From positions 2,324,749 to 2,388,748 of the forward strand of contig NC_052672.1 in NCBI RefSeq assembly GCF_016802725.1: a stretch of DNA of 64,000 bases, in the 5' to 3' direction. The notes beneath the pieces are model-generated. The model ran no database searches, was not told where the DNA came from, and worked only from the letters and a program-made list of their open reading frames with translations. Position 1 is the first letter of the stretch. Every line of letters starts with the position of its first letter. Shown here one piece after another: positions 41,935 to 53,897 of the stretch. Made by a program: the position numbers and the translations under genes. The DNA comes from Solenopsis invicta. Lineage: Eukaryota; Arthropoda; Insecta; Hymenoptera; Formicidae.

Positions 41935-44298
41935 ATTGAATAGTTTTTCTCAAAGAATCTAGCCGAATAAAAAGAGTCAAAATCCCCTCTTCCCCTCAAT
42001 AAATTTGTATGAAATTTAACTTAAAAGAAACTAAGTTTCCCAAATTTTCAAGTCCCGGGCTTCTATCTATCGTCCATAATCTTAAAAAAATGTTTTTTAC
42101 TAAATAATTTTTATATCTACAAGTTTTTAATGAATCAATTTGAAATTTGAACTGATATTAGATATGATTCAGACACATAACAACAAATTTTAGTTTTCCA
42201 TTTTGACAGAAAATTCTAATTTTACAAGCCGAAAAAAATTTCAAATTGTAATATCTTAACTCTCACAAGACTTCCTACTTCTATATTTTAATCATAATTG
42301 CATTTTTATGAAAACTACTCCCTTGATTTTTTTCAGAATATTTGTTCTATGACAATATCTTTAAATATCCCAAAAATCGCTTTTTTCACTTTTTTGGTTA
42401 TTTTTTGTGGTTACTTTTGCTTATAAAGACCATTTTGTAATTGTATTTGATAAAAAAATTTTCTATTCTTTACTGGAACAGAGATCATCAAGCATCATTA
42501 ATACATATCTTAAAGAATATCACGTTTCTGATTTAAAACATATCACGTTTTTGTTTGTTATTATCATTTTCGTATATTTAAAGCGCAATTTTTTAATCTA
42601 TGTCCAGATAGATTCGTTACTTCTTACATAACTGTATAATTTTTGTTATTACTCATAATAAAAAATGCTACCAAAAACTTTTTTAATCTCAAAAACGCTA
42701 TATTTTAACAGGTTTTTCTAATGTCATCCCAGCAAACACAAAGTCACCGATATATTAATGTTAATAGTAATTTCCCACTCAACAATGTTATTATATAATA
42801 CATTTGTAATAAAACATTTACATTGTTGAGTGAGAAATTACAACTAACGTTTATATAACGGTAACTTATATTTTTGGAAATGCTTTGATAAAATCCTCTT
42901 CTTTTTAATGGATAATATGTAGTTTGAGAAATATCGAACCTTCTCAGTTTAAATCAAGTCAAACTCTTAATATACGGGAGATTATTTATTTGCTGTTTGC
43001 AAATTTATTTTGAAGTGGTTTTCCAACAATTTTAAAAGCTATTCAACCTGTAATAAAAATCAATATTACAAAAAAGAATTTTATTAGAAAAAACACTCTT
43101 TTACAACTTAGTATTTGAATAATTGTATTTAAAAGAAAAAAGTAATAGTAATAGTACTACATATTAGGATATTTCTTTTGCTCTCGCTCAGACCCGTATA
43201 TTCGCTTCTTTACAGCGGGTAGCATAAGAGTATTGACAGGCATATAAATATTAATTTTGTTCTGAAATGTTACATATTAAAGAACTACATAATAAATTTA
43301 ATTTACATAAAGCATTTAGTGTCTCGACGATTCTTATTTATGTTTACTTATAATTGTACGATTACTGCTCGTATTAATGCCAATCTAAAGAAATTACAGA
43401 AAGCAGCAGATTCTGTGTGTAATTTTTTTGAGTGTAATTTTTTTGTGTATAATTTTTTCGGCAGTAATACTTTTTCATAAGGGAAAAAGCGAATCAGATT
43501 TGAAACGTTTGCATCTTAACGTTATATAATGTCATGTTTTGGTTTTGTTGTTTATAAGTAAACACAAATAAAAATAACAAAAATTATGCAGTTGTATAAG
43601 AAGTAACGAATTTATTTAGATTAAAATATTTACATAGATTAAAAAATCGCACTTTATTAAATACACAAAAATGACGAAAGCAAGCGAAAATGTGATATGT
43701 TTTAAATCAGAAACGTGATATTTTTTAAAATATTTGTTAATGATGCTTGATGATGATCTCTGTTTCAGTGGAGAATAAAAAGTTTGCAGTCACAAAATGG
43801 TCTTTACAAGCAAAAGTAACCACAAAAAAAAGCCAAAAAAGCGGTTTTTGGGATAGTGAAAGGTGTTGTCATGGAACAAAATTTCTGAAAAAAAATTAAA
43901 GAGGTAGTTTCCATTACAATCCAATTATGAATAAAATATAGAAGTAGCAAGTCTTGAGAGACTTGAGATATTACAATTTGAAATCTTTTTTCGGTTTGTA
44001 AAATTAGAATTTTCTGTCAAAATGAAAAACTAAAATTTGTTATTATGTGTCTGAATCATATCTAATATTAGTTCAAATTTCAAATTGATTCATTAAAAAC
44101 TCGCAGAGATAAAAATTATTTAGTAAAAAACATTTTTTTAAGATTATGGACGATAGGAAGAAGCCCGGGACTTAAAAATTTGGGAAACTTAGTTTCTTTT
44201 AATGACAAAAGATAGGTTAAATTTCATACAAATTCATTGAGGGGGGGGGGGGATTTCAACTCTCCTTATTTGGCTGGAGCTTTTAGTGAAAAAATTTT
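41935..44298. mobile_element. 2.4-kb foldback with ~0.7-kb arms
   Basis: 41935-42642 and 43575-44298 are inverted copies: CTAAGTTTCCCAAATTTTCA, GTCCCGGGCTTCTATC, TCAGACACATAACAACAAAT, AAAAATCGCTTTTTTCACTT, AGAGATCATCAAGCATCATT and CGTTACTTCTTA all reappear mirrored. The arms differ by scattered substitutions and small indels, including expanded G and A runs. The centre (42643-43574) contains a short inverted pair (TTTCCCACTCAACAATGT and ACATTGTTGAGTGAGAAA). No coding function seen. Confidence 0.85.
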
Positions 44299-44615
44299 AT
44301 TACAATAAAAAATTCATTATAAGTAAATTACTGTTTTGCGTGACCGGCAGCAATTTTAAATTTTTTGTAGTGCGAAAGTTAGTCAAATTATTCGTTGTTT
44401 TGTACTTTTCAGCAGTTTCAGAATCAAAATTCAGATATTGGTATGATCAACGTTTTTAGTTATTAACATGTTTTTATCGCGAAATGACATTTTTAAGATT
44501 TATTTGATACTTTTATTATTTAAATGTAATAATATTCTGTATACAGATGCATAATTTTTACAATGGGTAATCAAATATGTTCAAAAAACGATTACAACAT
44601 TTAAAGTTAGTACAT
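44299..44615. other. A+T-rich spacer
   Basis: Nothing supported. Confidence 0.5.
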
Positions 44616-44619
44616 TTAA

Positions 44620-45633
44620 CCTTTAAACACCTAAGTGGGTTTGAGAGACCTTATATGAAGTTTCAAACGCTTGCTGTGTGAAGACCGAATAAGATAGCAG
44701 GGTCGGACCAGGACGTAAAAAAAGTTTGAAATCTCTTCTTTCGATTGATATGGTTGATCAACTTTTTTGGTCAACTATAATTTGAACGATACGACAGCAA
44801 AGTTTTGTTACGGTTAATGCGACCCATATAGTGTGTGAGTGAAACTTTTTTGTGAGTAATCTTATAGTGAGTATTGTGAGTAAAAAAAACTCTCTTGTGA
44901 GTAAAAAAAACTGGACAAAACACGTTCAAACAGGTCCGTTTGCGTATGTTACTGTCTAAAGTTGAAATACTATAGTGCCGTAAAAAAGAGGACTTTTGCG
45001 TAGGTGTCCGAAATATATTATCAAAAACATCAATTTTCAACTTTAGACACCTTGAGTTAATCAAAAATACCTAATACTTGTTACGTAAGTATAATTTTCA
45101 ATAGAAATAGCAGTGACATAATTTTTTTTAAAAGTATGATCTTTAGCTTTAAATCGTTGTACTGTAAAGTCTTTAAAAGTTTTTTGTTATAAAAATATGA
45201 TTTTTTTTTAAAGTGGATTTTTAGACACCCAAAAATACTTCATATTCTCCTTGTTATATAATTATACTTTTTAAAAGGAATGACAATATCATAACTTTTT
45301 TTAAATATGACTTTTTAAATATGACTTTAAAATGCCGTATTTAAAAGTCCTTAAAATTTTTTTGTTGCGGAGATAAGATTTTTTAAAGAAAAATAGATTT
45401 TTGAACACTTTCTCATTTTTGCTTAATGGTTTCTCTTTTATAACTTAACAATAAATCATTTTTTGGCAATGCCGATTATGCAGTCACATTTCTGAGATTC
45501 TGAATTTTCATGTGAAGAAAAAGATTGTTGAAAAATGTTGATTGGAACCAAAGTTATAACTTCTCAAATTTGAAAAAGTCTCCAAGACCCGAAAATGTGT
45601 TGACGTATTTTACAGGATCGGTGTGTTTAAGGG
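44620..45633. mobile_element. TTAA-flanked element, piggyBac-like ends
   Basis: CCTTTAAACACCTAAG (left) and the reversed right end CCCTTAAACACACCGAT, with TTAA outside both (44616-44619, 45634-45637). Short C-rich TIRs on TTAA are typical of piggyBac. The 1-kb interior has TGTGAGTAAAAAAAACT repeats and no recognisable transposase, so it is a non-autonomous or decayed copy. Confidence 0.65.
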
Positions 45634-45652
45634 TTAACATACGTTTTCTATG

Positions 45653-46968
45653 CTATCCGTGTAGAAATTTATCCGGGCGTTCCATAAGTTATTACTGGCG
45701 CCGTACAGGCATTATTGAGGCATCCAAAATAAGGGTTGCTAAATTCACGCCCATTTAGGTCCTAGTTAGGATAGTGTAACCTAGGCTTACCTAGTTACAG
45801 CCCGTATAGGGCCCAGTTTGGTTTAAATTTTTCTTCCAAGGCAGTCGTACTTAGGCTTGCCCAGTTGTAGCCCGTAAAGTATTTAGTTTGGATTTTACTT
45901 TCATTCCGAGATAATTATACTTAAAAAGTATGTTTAAATAGAAATTTCTTTCTCTTAAAAATAAATAAAATTTAACTAAATTATTTTGTAAATTAAAAAA
46001 AATTATTTTTTACAAAAAAAAATTACTATTTGTTTTAGCGCATTAAAGCTTACGACCAAACTAGCAAAGATAGCTAAAAAATAACTATTTGAAATAGGCC
46101 CGGAATGTAAAAAAATATTATTGATATAAAAAGGACGTTGCAAAAATCAATTTTGCAACTTATTTGTTTATAACAATTATAACAACTATAACAATTGAGA
46201 AGCGTCATGTCTGTTTCTTTAATAATTTTTCCTGTAGAACTGATTGGCGTAATCAGTTTTCCTCTATAGTCAATTTTAATAATTTGTTTATAACAATTAG
46301 TTGCAAACTAGATTTTTGCAGCGTGCATTTTACGTTAATAATGTTTCTTCATGCTCTAGCATTATTTTCAATTGTTATTTTTTGACTATCTTTACTGGTT
46401 TGGGCATAGGCAAGAACAGGTTTTAATTATTTATATAATTTATATAGTTTATTTTCGAAATATCTAAAGCTAAACAATAAAAGGGCTAGCGAAAGTGTTA
46501 GCTCAACATGCAAGTTTCTTCCTGTTTAAATCAGCTTTAGCTCAAATATAACTTTTTATTAACGATATTGCAAAAGTACAATTAGCTCAGTGTCAGCGTA
46601 TTAGATTATAGTTTCGAAGATCTTAGGTTTGAATCCAGGCGACGCGTTTTCAAAAATTGTAAAATAATACGCAATTGTAAGTAATGAAATAAAATCTTAT
46701 ATGCAAAACAGTAAATACGGATTAAACTATAAGGATAGTAAAATCTGTTATAAAAAAAATTTTTTTTATTTTTAAAAATAAAAGAAAAACGGGATTGGAC
46801 CCAAATTTTTGTATTGGCCCAAGTTTGAAAACCAATGCAGGCCCTAAAAAGAAAAGCGTTACAACCCAAAGTTGGGCCAAGATAGGTGTCTTAACTTGGG
46901 TCTCAAACAAAATAAGAAAAGCTAACCTGGCCCAGTTTACAGCCTAGACAGAATATCCATACGGATAG
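45653..46968. mobile_element. TIR element H with CCCAGTT words and tRNA-like core
   Basis: Left end CTATCCGTGTAGAAATTTAT and reversed right end CTATCCGTATGGATATTCTG. Arms contain repeated phrases built on GGCCCAGTTT, CCTAGTTA and GCCCAAGTT (45760-45890, 46800-46950). The core is A+T-rich and includes a tRNA-like block. Same architecture as the 5S-bearing elements. Confidence 0.6.
46576..46645 (+). pseudogene. tRNA-like sequence, degenerate
   Basis: TTAGCTCAGTGTCAGCG (box A-like) and AGGTTTGAATCC (box B, 46625-46636) are spaced as in a tRNA of about 70 nt. The D loop is short by one or two bases, T and acceptor stems pair poorly, and the anticodon cannot be assigned. It is best read as a tRNA relic that may retain the Pol III A and B boxes. 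Confidence 0.5.
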
Positions 46969-46972
46969 CCAA

Positions 46973-47105
46973 GTAACACAAAATTTAAAGACATCTTTAA
47001 TACATCTAAAAACATCTTTAAGACACATTTCCAAAAGTAGTCTTAGAAACATCTTTTAGACGTTTTAAAGACGTCTTATGATTCGATTTCAGACTTTGTG
47101 TTGTC
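46973..47105. mobile_element. 133-bp mini-element with GACATCTTT words
   Basis: GTAACACAAAATTTAAAGAC at the left and a reversed GACAACACAAAGTCTGAAAT at the right, with AAAGACATCTTTAA / AAAGACGTCTT words between. The terminal CACAAA text matches the right end of element A. It lies directly against element H. Confidence 0.6.
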
Positions 47106-47208
47106 TAGATAAGCAATAGAGAGAGAGACAGTATATTTTCAATTATAGCACATAAATGGTATTAACAAATTTGTTAAAAAATTAAACTATAAATAAATGT
47201 AATACGAA

Positions 47209-47213
<5 letters not shown>

Positions 47214-47253
<40 letters not shown>

Positions 47254-47273
47254 GTCTCTCTCTCTCTCTCTTC
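47214..47273. repeat. (CT)n microsatellite
   Basis: CT run with single T and G interruptions. Confidence 0.95.
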
Positions 47274-47705
47274 TAAAACAAAAAAGACTAAAGTAACTAG
47301 AAAAATGTTAATTATAAAGCTTTAGAAAAATTATAATTTTCAGCAGTATGATACATATAGACGTTGCAAGTGCTTTCGCATATCTTTTAACACTCTTTGC
47401 TTTCCAAATGCTTCATTAAGATATCGAGTTTGTTTTTTTTTTTCGACATTTATTAACCTTTTTTAAAATATTTTCCAAAAAATTCATAAATATAATATTT
47501 ATGTATAATATTAGCAATCTGCAAAGTCAACTCGATAATAACGTAATGTCTTCAGACGTACAGTCTACGCGTAATATTCGTGATTGCGACAAAAACGACG
47601 TTTTTATCTCGTATTTTCAATACTTACAATAGAATGTTTTCCATACATTTTACGATAAATTTTAATAAATAAGTAAATTATAATAAATAAGTAAATTATA
47701 ATAAT

Positions 47706-47806
47706 GAGTAATAATTCAACGAAACAAACATAGCACTAAACAATTTTATTTCACACTGTGAAATAAAATCGTTTAGTGCTATGTTTGTTTCGTTGAATTA
47801 TTACTC
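47706..47806. repeat. 101-bp near-perfect palindrome
   Basis: GAGTAATAATTCAACGAAAC leads to a centre at 47756 (TTTCACACTGTGAAA) and returns as GTTTCGTTGAATTATTACTC. Only one mismatch was seen across 50 pairs. No spacer, no target duplication recognised. Confidence 0.9.
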
Positions 47807-48419
47807 AGATAGAGGAACTAACTTTTGGTAAGAATTTGCGCGATAAGACTATACTTTAAAGAGAATAAAAATCTAAAAAAAATAAATCTAAAAGGACTAG
47901 TTTTTAAAATTCAATAACTTTAGCTAACATTGTATAACAAACATATCGTTAAAGCTAAAAAGCGCCGGCTTTTTATCAGTTAAATGTTTATATTTTCTAG
48001 AAGTTAAATATTTTTATGAAGAAATTATTGCATTTATTTTTTATAATGTTTTTATTTTTTTCTCTCAATAATAAAAATAATGATTTTGCTAAAACTGAGA
48101 GACAGAGCAAGAGAGAGTCAAAGCAGAGAGAGAATTGGAGTTGTAACGCTGCTTGATAAATGATAAAAGGCTTGAAAATGTTGAATACGACAAAATTTAT
48201 ATTTACCTACCATTTGCCTCCGTATTTCGTTCATTTTGTAATCCGCTTACATTCATAATTTCGTTGATCTTCCAATTGCGATTAATGTTTGTTTGAAACA
48301 TTAATAATATTAATAATAAACGAACGGAACTTGTAAAGGGCACCTGAAAATGGGATCACGTGTAATGTTCATTTCGAAATATTTTGTCTCATTATAACAA
48401 TGCAACGTCGTATCTTTCT
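47807..48419. other. A+T-rich spacer
   Basis: Nothing supported. Confidence 0.5.
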
Positions 48420-49254
48420 TTTTTCGGTCTGTCATAGTCTCACGTGCGACGTGCTTTCCTACGTATGTCTTCCGTAAGGACATACGGTGGCTCGGGATAA
48501 GAAGGATAGGTGGATAGAGCAGGATAGGATGCGGCAGATAAAGTAGATAGGTAGGTTAGTACATAGATGGGTGGTGGGCGGTAAGTAGGGTCACGCTTCT
48601 GATCCTCCGTGAGATTGCACACCGTGACCAACAAAGTACTACGGTTTACGGAGTATAACTCGCCAAACAGTTGGAGAGGGAGAGATGGGGTAAGAAACAG
48701 AGAAAGAGAGAGAGAAAGCGGTGGATACGGTAAAAGGAAGCGGCGAGTAAGAAAGCCGGAGAAACTGAAACAGCGAAACAGAAGCTATCGTGGAGTAGAA
48801 ACGGGTGGATCTCGCACGAGCGAGGAGCAACGCGATTAAAAGGTCGCGCGTTGTCCTGCGAAAAAAGAAAGTTGACGAGAGCCGACGGGCGGATAGAGAT
48901 CGATAAGAAGATAAGAAAAGAATAAGTAAGGAAAAAAGATAAGGAAATGGAAGGAAACGCGAGAGCTAACGAGGATTGGTGAGATGAACATAGAAACAAT
49001 GAAGTAAAAGAAAAAAGTGTCCAGTTTGAAAAGGAGGCAATAATAAAATAAAAATATTCCCGGTTAAGATAATTGCGTTGAAATTTGTTTATAATCAGAA
49101 TGTCTAGAATCACTGTTTATTAGTGATTCTACTATTTCTTATAAAATAAACAAAAACAACAAAAAAGATAGAAAGACGTAAAAACGTCAGAAAGTTAAAA
49201 ATCCGAACAACATAAAGAATAGCAAAAGCGAAGATCGAGGCGAAAAGGAGAATA
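48420..49254 (+). other. Purine-rich tract, possible host upstream region
   Basis: The plus strand is strongly biased to G and A for about 750 bp, with GGATAGG/GATAAGAAG repeats at 48490-48600 and GAGAGGGAGAG/AAAGAGAGAG later. Not repeated elsewhere here. Such tracts occur in 5' untranslated or promoter regions but nothing proves it. Long minus-strand frames reflect the bias. Confidence 0.35.
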
Positions 49255-49600
49255 ATATTAGAACCTCATCGCTTTGTGTACAGTCGCTCCAATAACAATA
49301 GTGCTGATGCTTCTCGCGGCTTCTCAAGGGGGACGAACTTTAAAACATTCCGTTTGGAGAGCTTTTCTTGTACCCTGTATCAGAGTCGTTCAAATTCAAC
49401 TGCGGTCAAAGAGAATGCAACGCTTGGGAGCCGATGATGGTAGTCAATATATACCTATCCATGTATTACTCCATGTACGAAGCTAAAAGTATCTTCCATG
49501 CCGTTGGAAAACCAAACCCAACGATACAATTGTTCATTCGGTACACTATCCGAATAGTTGAAAAAATAGAGGATAAAAATACATCCGCCGTCACATAGAT
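49255..49600 (+). other. Exon-like block of uncertain coding status
   Basis: G+C is higher than in the flanks and two frames are open for 60-75 codons. One starts at a non-ATG codon (49274) with a hydrophobic run APITIVLMLLAASQG followed by basic residues, like a signal peptide. Another contains FKFNCGQRECNAWEPMMV. No single frame is favoured and no splice sites are convincing. Low-confidence host exon. Confidence 0.25.
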
Positions 49601-49606
49601 ATAGCG

Positions 49607-49613
<7 letters not shown>

Positions 49614-49671
<58 letters not shown>
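49614..49671. repeat. (CA)n microsatellite
   Basis: Pure CA run of nearly 60 bp. Confidence 0.95.
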
Positions 49672-49674
<3 letters not shown>

Positions 49675-50500
49675 GTTGTAAACTACTTCTCTTTCTCTTT
49701 TTTTCTCTTTGATTGGGTTCTCTATACTTGAGGTATAAATTATACCAACGTCATTTTTCGCGATATCTAAAAAACTATTAATGCACATATTTCAATATGA
49801 TTTATATCGATAAAGCAGACAAAAACAATCAAACAAGTAATTAACTACGAGTAACGATCGCATCATCCGATTTGGCCGAGCGATTCTTCACTTCTTAAAA
49901 AGCAGAGCTCTATCTTAAATAATATTACATTAATCCTAAAAATAAAAATTGTGAAAACGTGAAATAAAATAAATGGAAAAAAAGTGAAATGTCGTCTATC
50001 GAAGGGAAGTAGATTGGAGATTTAATTAATCTAATTAATCGTCTGCTTCAGGCTCTAACGTATTTACAAACTTTGAGGAACTTATAATCGACTCGTAAGA
50101 GACATGCATCGTTAATTAAAATTGCGTTAACAAAATTATTAATTTTATTTAACACGCAGCATATAAAGCGATCTAAAATGTTAAGAGCCATTCTCTTTTC
50201 AGTAATTTCTTTTATTAATCTTCTTTTCTGCGTGCACGTTTTAACATAATGTTTCATGATTTTTTTTATATATAATCTTTTATAAGTATTTTTTTTTAAA
50301 CTTTGTGTGTTTTGGATATGTCATTAAAATATATTCTTATTAAAATTGGCGACTATTTCAGAATTATATAAAGAAGAATTAAAAGAAAATATCTTTTAAA
50401 ACAATTTGTTTTATCTAAAATTTTTATTACCTTATCATTTCATTAATAATTGCTTGAAAAAAGAAAAAACATAAACGTTATCTTTAGAAAGTTATTTCAC

Positions 50501-50541
<41 letters not shown>

Positions 50542-51479
50542 GTACTGCTTTCTATTATTTTTATTTTTAACAACATATTTCAAAGAGAATTTTATCGGTT
50601 ACAGATTTGTGATTTATGCTTGTTAAAGAACTAATACAAAAATACTTTAATGCAAATATGAATATTGCCAAATAAGAACATTTGTAATCAAATGACAAAA
50701 CAATAAAAGCAAGATAAGCCACGCAAGATTATGGTGCGATTACTTTATAAAAACTTCTATTTTACAAAAATTTAAATTACAAATAATGAATAATATAAAG
50801 CCGACAACGAGCTATTCTTTGGTCTTTTGGTTTTACAATTTGCTTTTAATTTTGACAACCAAGATACAGTTAGCGGAACGTTTTGGACGTACTTGTCCTT
50901 TTTCAACCGCATTAATTTACATTTCTAATGTCAAATTACTATATTTAAATTTAAATTTCTACGTGAGCACATAACTACGCCGATTTTTTATTCGTTATAT
51001 AAAAATCAGCATAGGTTTATTCGTCAATGCAACGCGAGAACACTCTGAATCTATGATTCACTGTAAGGCACCGTCTCGATGTTCCGAGTCTCACTATTGA
51101 AATGTAATAATTTAAATGAATAATAATAATTTAAATAACTAATACTAATTTAGTTAAATAAAAATAATTTAGATGAATAAAATGTTTCAAAAATATAAAG
51201 AAACTTTTAACATGGTCCCAATGATTTAAATAGACTGACGTATACCTGTACATTAATAATTTAAAAACTTAGTATATCTCATGGATAAAGTACTGTGCTC
51301 GATTGTGTGTCTATCTCGTGCGGAGATGAATACACGACTGAGTGTAAAGAGCTAGTCAAGGAAAACGTGAAGCGGATAATATAAACTATATATTTATTGT
51401 CCTTGTATATTATGTTATACTTCTAATTTCTATCGGCCAACTTGTTAAGCAAATCAAAGTAAAATTTGTTTAAGAGTTC
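49672..51479. other. A+T-rich intergenic stretch
   Basis: A (TA)n run at 50507-50534; otherwise no feature could be supported. Confidence 0.5.
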
Positions 51480-53570
51480 TGTGCCTTTTTGATAATTGAG
51501 TCCGTTGTTCTGCTTTTTCACATGTATCATTTTTTATATGTATCAGATATTAATTTTTTATAATATTTTGGTTTCGTATCTAAAATTAATGTGTTGTTCC
51601 AATCTATCAAGTGATTACAGCATGTAATATGTACTGAGATGACAGAGTACTTTGACGAATCTAATTTGATGTTGTTTGTGTGTTCTTTTATTCTAGTATT
51701 CAACCTTTTTTTTAGTCTGGCCTACGTAGGATGCATCGCAGTCATTACATTTTATTTTGTATACCACGTTGTTTATGGCAGTAGCGATGCCTCTATCTTA
51801 GTGCTTTGACAATCTTGTTTAGTCGGTTTAAACATCTGTAACCTAGCGCAAATTTGTTCTTGTCTATAACTGATGCTATTACTTCGGACACGCCTACTAT
51901 GTATGAGATTATATTTTTTATCATTTTCCGCCTCGCAATCATCTTGAGTATCATCTTATTTTTTTTTTTTTTTTTTGTAAATATTGTATTGATGAGTTTT
52001 TTCAATCTGAGGCTGATTTTGTTGAAAATTAAATCCAGTGAGTAACCGTTGTCTCTCAGCAATTGTATGACTAATTTTAAGTTTTTCTGTTGGAATATGG
52101 GATCGGAAAGCAATATTGCTCTGTCTACAAGTTCATGAACCGTTTCAATTTTATGGCATTGTGGGTGCCTTGAATAGTAACGTCAGCCTGGCTAGTCCCT
52201 CCCCCCCCCCCACTTAACAAAAATTTAATTAAAAGTTATATAATAATGCGCTACTTATGTGCTTTATAAATCCACGAAAAAAAAAAATTTGCGCTCATTC
52301 CCTTTAGCCAAAAAAAAATATTCTTTGTGGGGGGGGGCTCAATAGACTGCTAGTGAGCCCCTTCACAGATTAATAATAACAATTCTGAAAAATGAAATCT
52401 ACAGGATTTATGCGCTATTTATGCGCTCTTATATTAAAGTAATTTGGATGTTTGCATTGCAACCTCTAAGGGACTTCTCTCTCGACGTCAGAGACAAAAT
52501 CGCCATAAAATCTTTCTAAAATTAAAAAGACCGTTAGAACAATTACGTAAGATTATTCTACGATTTATGCGCTTCTATATCTACACTGTTTCGATTTTTG
52601 CTCTAAATCTCTTTAACAACTTTAATTACTTTAACTTCTTTACCCTTTAGAGGCCAATTTTGTATGTTTACGACGTTTACCTTCTATGGATGTAGAAGCG
52701 CATAAATTGTAGATTAATTGTACATAATTGTTCTAACAGTCCTTTTAATTTTAGAGACATTTTATAGCAATTTTGTCTCTGACGTCGAGAGAAAAGTCCC
52801 TTAGGGCTTTAGTTTCTGCTAGCGTAAAAATCCAAATTACTCTAATATGAGAGCGCATAAATAGCGCATAAATCCTGTACATTTCATTTTCTAGAATTGT
52901 TATTAGTAACCCGCGGGGGGGGGGGCTCATTAGCGGTCTACTGAGCCCCTCCACAAAGAATATTTTTTTTGGCTAAACGGAATAAGCGCAAAATTTTTTT
53001 CTTTTGGATTTATAAAGCACATAAATAACGCATTATTATATAATTTTTTAATTAAATTTTCGTTAAGTAGAGGGGCTAACTAGGCTGACGTGAATAGTAT
53101 GATAGATAGCGTCTCGAAAATGTATCCTTGTGATACCTCAATTATTAAAAAGTTTTTAATTATTATTAATTTCATATCCAAAAAGTTGAGACAATTGTTA
53201 TTCTCATACTCAATAGTAAATTGTAACCGGAAATGGTACTTGTTGAATATGTTAAAAATATCCCTCACTCGATCTCGTGGTGCTGCAATAATTATGTCGT
53301 CTATTATAGAATGGTGTATCTAGTTTTAACATATTCATTGCATAAGATTTCAAATCTTGCATGACAATATCTGCAATGATCGGGGATAGTGGCAAACAAA
53401 CATTTCGATTTTTCACAAAATTACCATCAGTACGTCCAAAACGACCGATATACAGTAAGAAATTGAATAGTCCGTGTTTTTTTACATCAATCTCTTCCCG
53501 TAGGTATTGTCGTGTTAACGATGTAAAATTTTCCAGACAATGTAAGATTCTAATTAATCTTCCCTAATAA
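51480..53570 (-). pseudogene. Penelope-like element 1 (RT plus GIY-YIG), split by a foldback
   Basis: On the minus strand: EIDVKKHGLF-like and FLLYIGRFGRTDGN (53480-53410), LSPIIADIVMQDLKSYAMNM, the catalytic IIDDIIIAAPRDRVRDIFNI (53310), RLQFTIEYENNNCLNFLDMK; then the foldback; then ELVDRAILLSDPIFQQKNLK, the thumb-like NKISLRLKKLI, and the GIY-YIG start VVYKIKCNDCDASYVGQT (51745-51690) with CCNHLIDWNN after a one-base A-run frameshift. This is the Penelope order of RT followed by endonuclease. Penelope RTs prime at nicks or telomere-like ends. Stops and shifts make it dead. Confidence 0.85.
52180..53091. mobile_element. Foldback element with 8-bp target duplication
   Basis: Ends ACGTCAGCC and GGCTGACGT, with GAATAGTA directly outside both (52172-52179 and 53092-53099). 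The arms (about 395 bp each) mirror GCTAGTCCCTCCCC, TTGCGCTCATTCC, GTGAGCCCCTTCAC, TATGCGCTATTTATGCGCTC and CTCTCGACGTCAGAGACAAA. It interrupts the Penelope-like gene precisely. An 8-bp duplication fits hAT or MULE-type foldbacks. Confidence 0.92.
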
Positions 53571-53897
53571 ATATTTACAAAAATTAGAGTCGTGACTCAA
53601 AACTTATGTAAAAAGTATTAAAACACTGACGTTAAATATGAAATTACAAGTTTAACATAATTTCGAAAACGAATAACCTGAATTCTAAAATAATTACAAG
53701 TAATAATTAAAAAACGTAATAAATGGCAGATGTATAACTGTGGTTCGCAACAGCAACAAGACAGTAACTGAAACAAATGCTTTTTCGATTCCAAACACGC
53801 TTAAATGAATTATAACAACAAGAAGAGATGTTCTAGACCCCATGTCGAGATGTAACGTAGTTTACAAAATAAGTTGTCGGGATTGTAAAGCTTCTTA

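Noticed and set aside
42407..42631. 74-codon frame in a foldback arm
   Set aside because: The mirrored copy in the other arm is interrupted, and the content is low-complexity hydrophobic.
44771..45064. 97-codon minus-strand frame in the TTAA-flanked element
   Set aside because: No resemblance to a transposase and rich in A+T-driven codons; repeats of TGTGAGTAAAA account for part of it.
48646..49113. 155-codon Ser/Phe/Leu-rich minus-strand frame
   Set aside because: Complement of a purine-rich tract, which lacks stops by composition; no domain.
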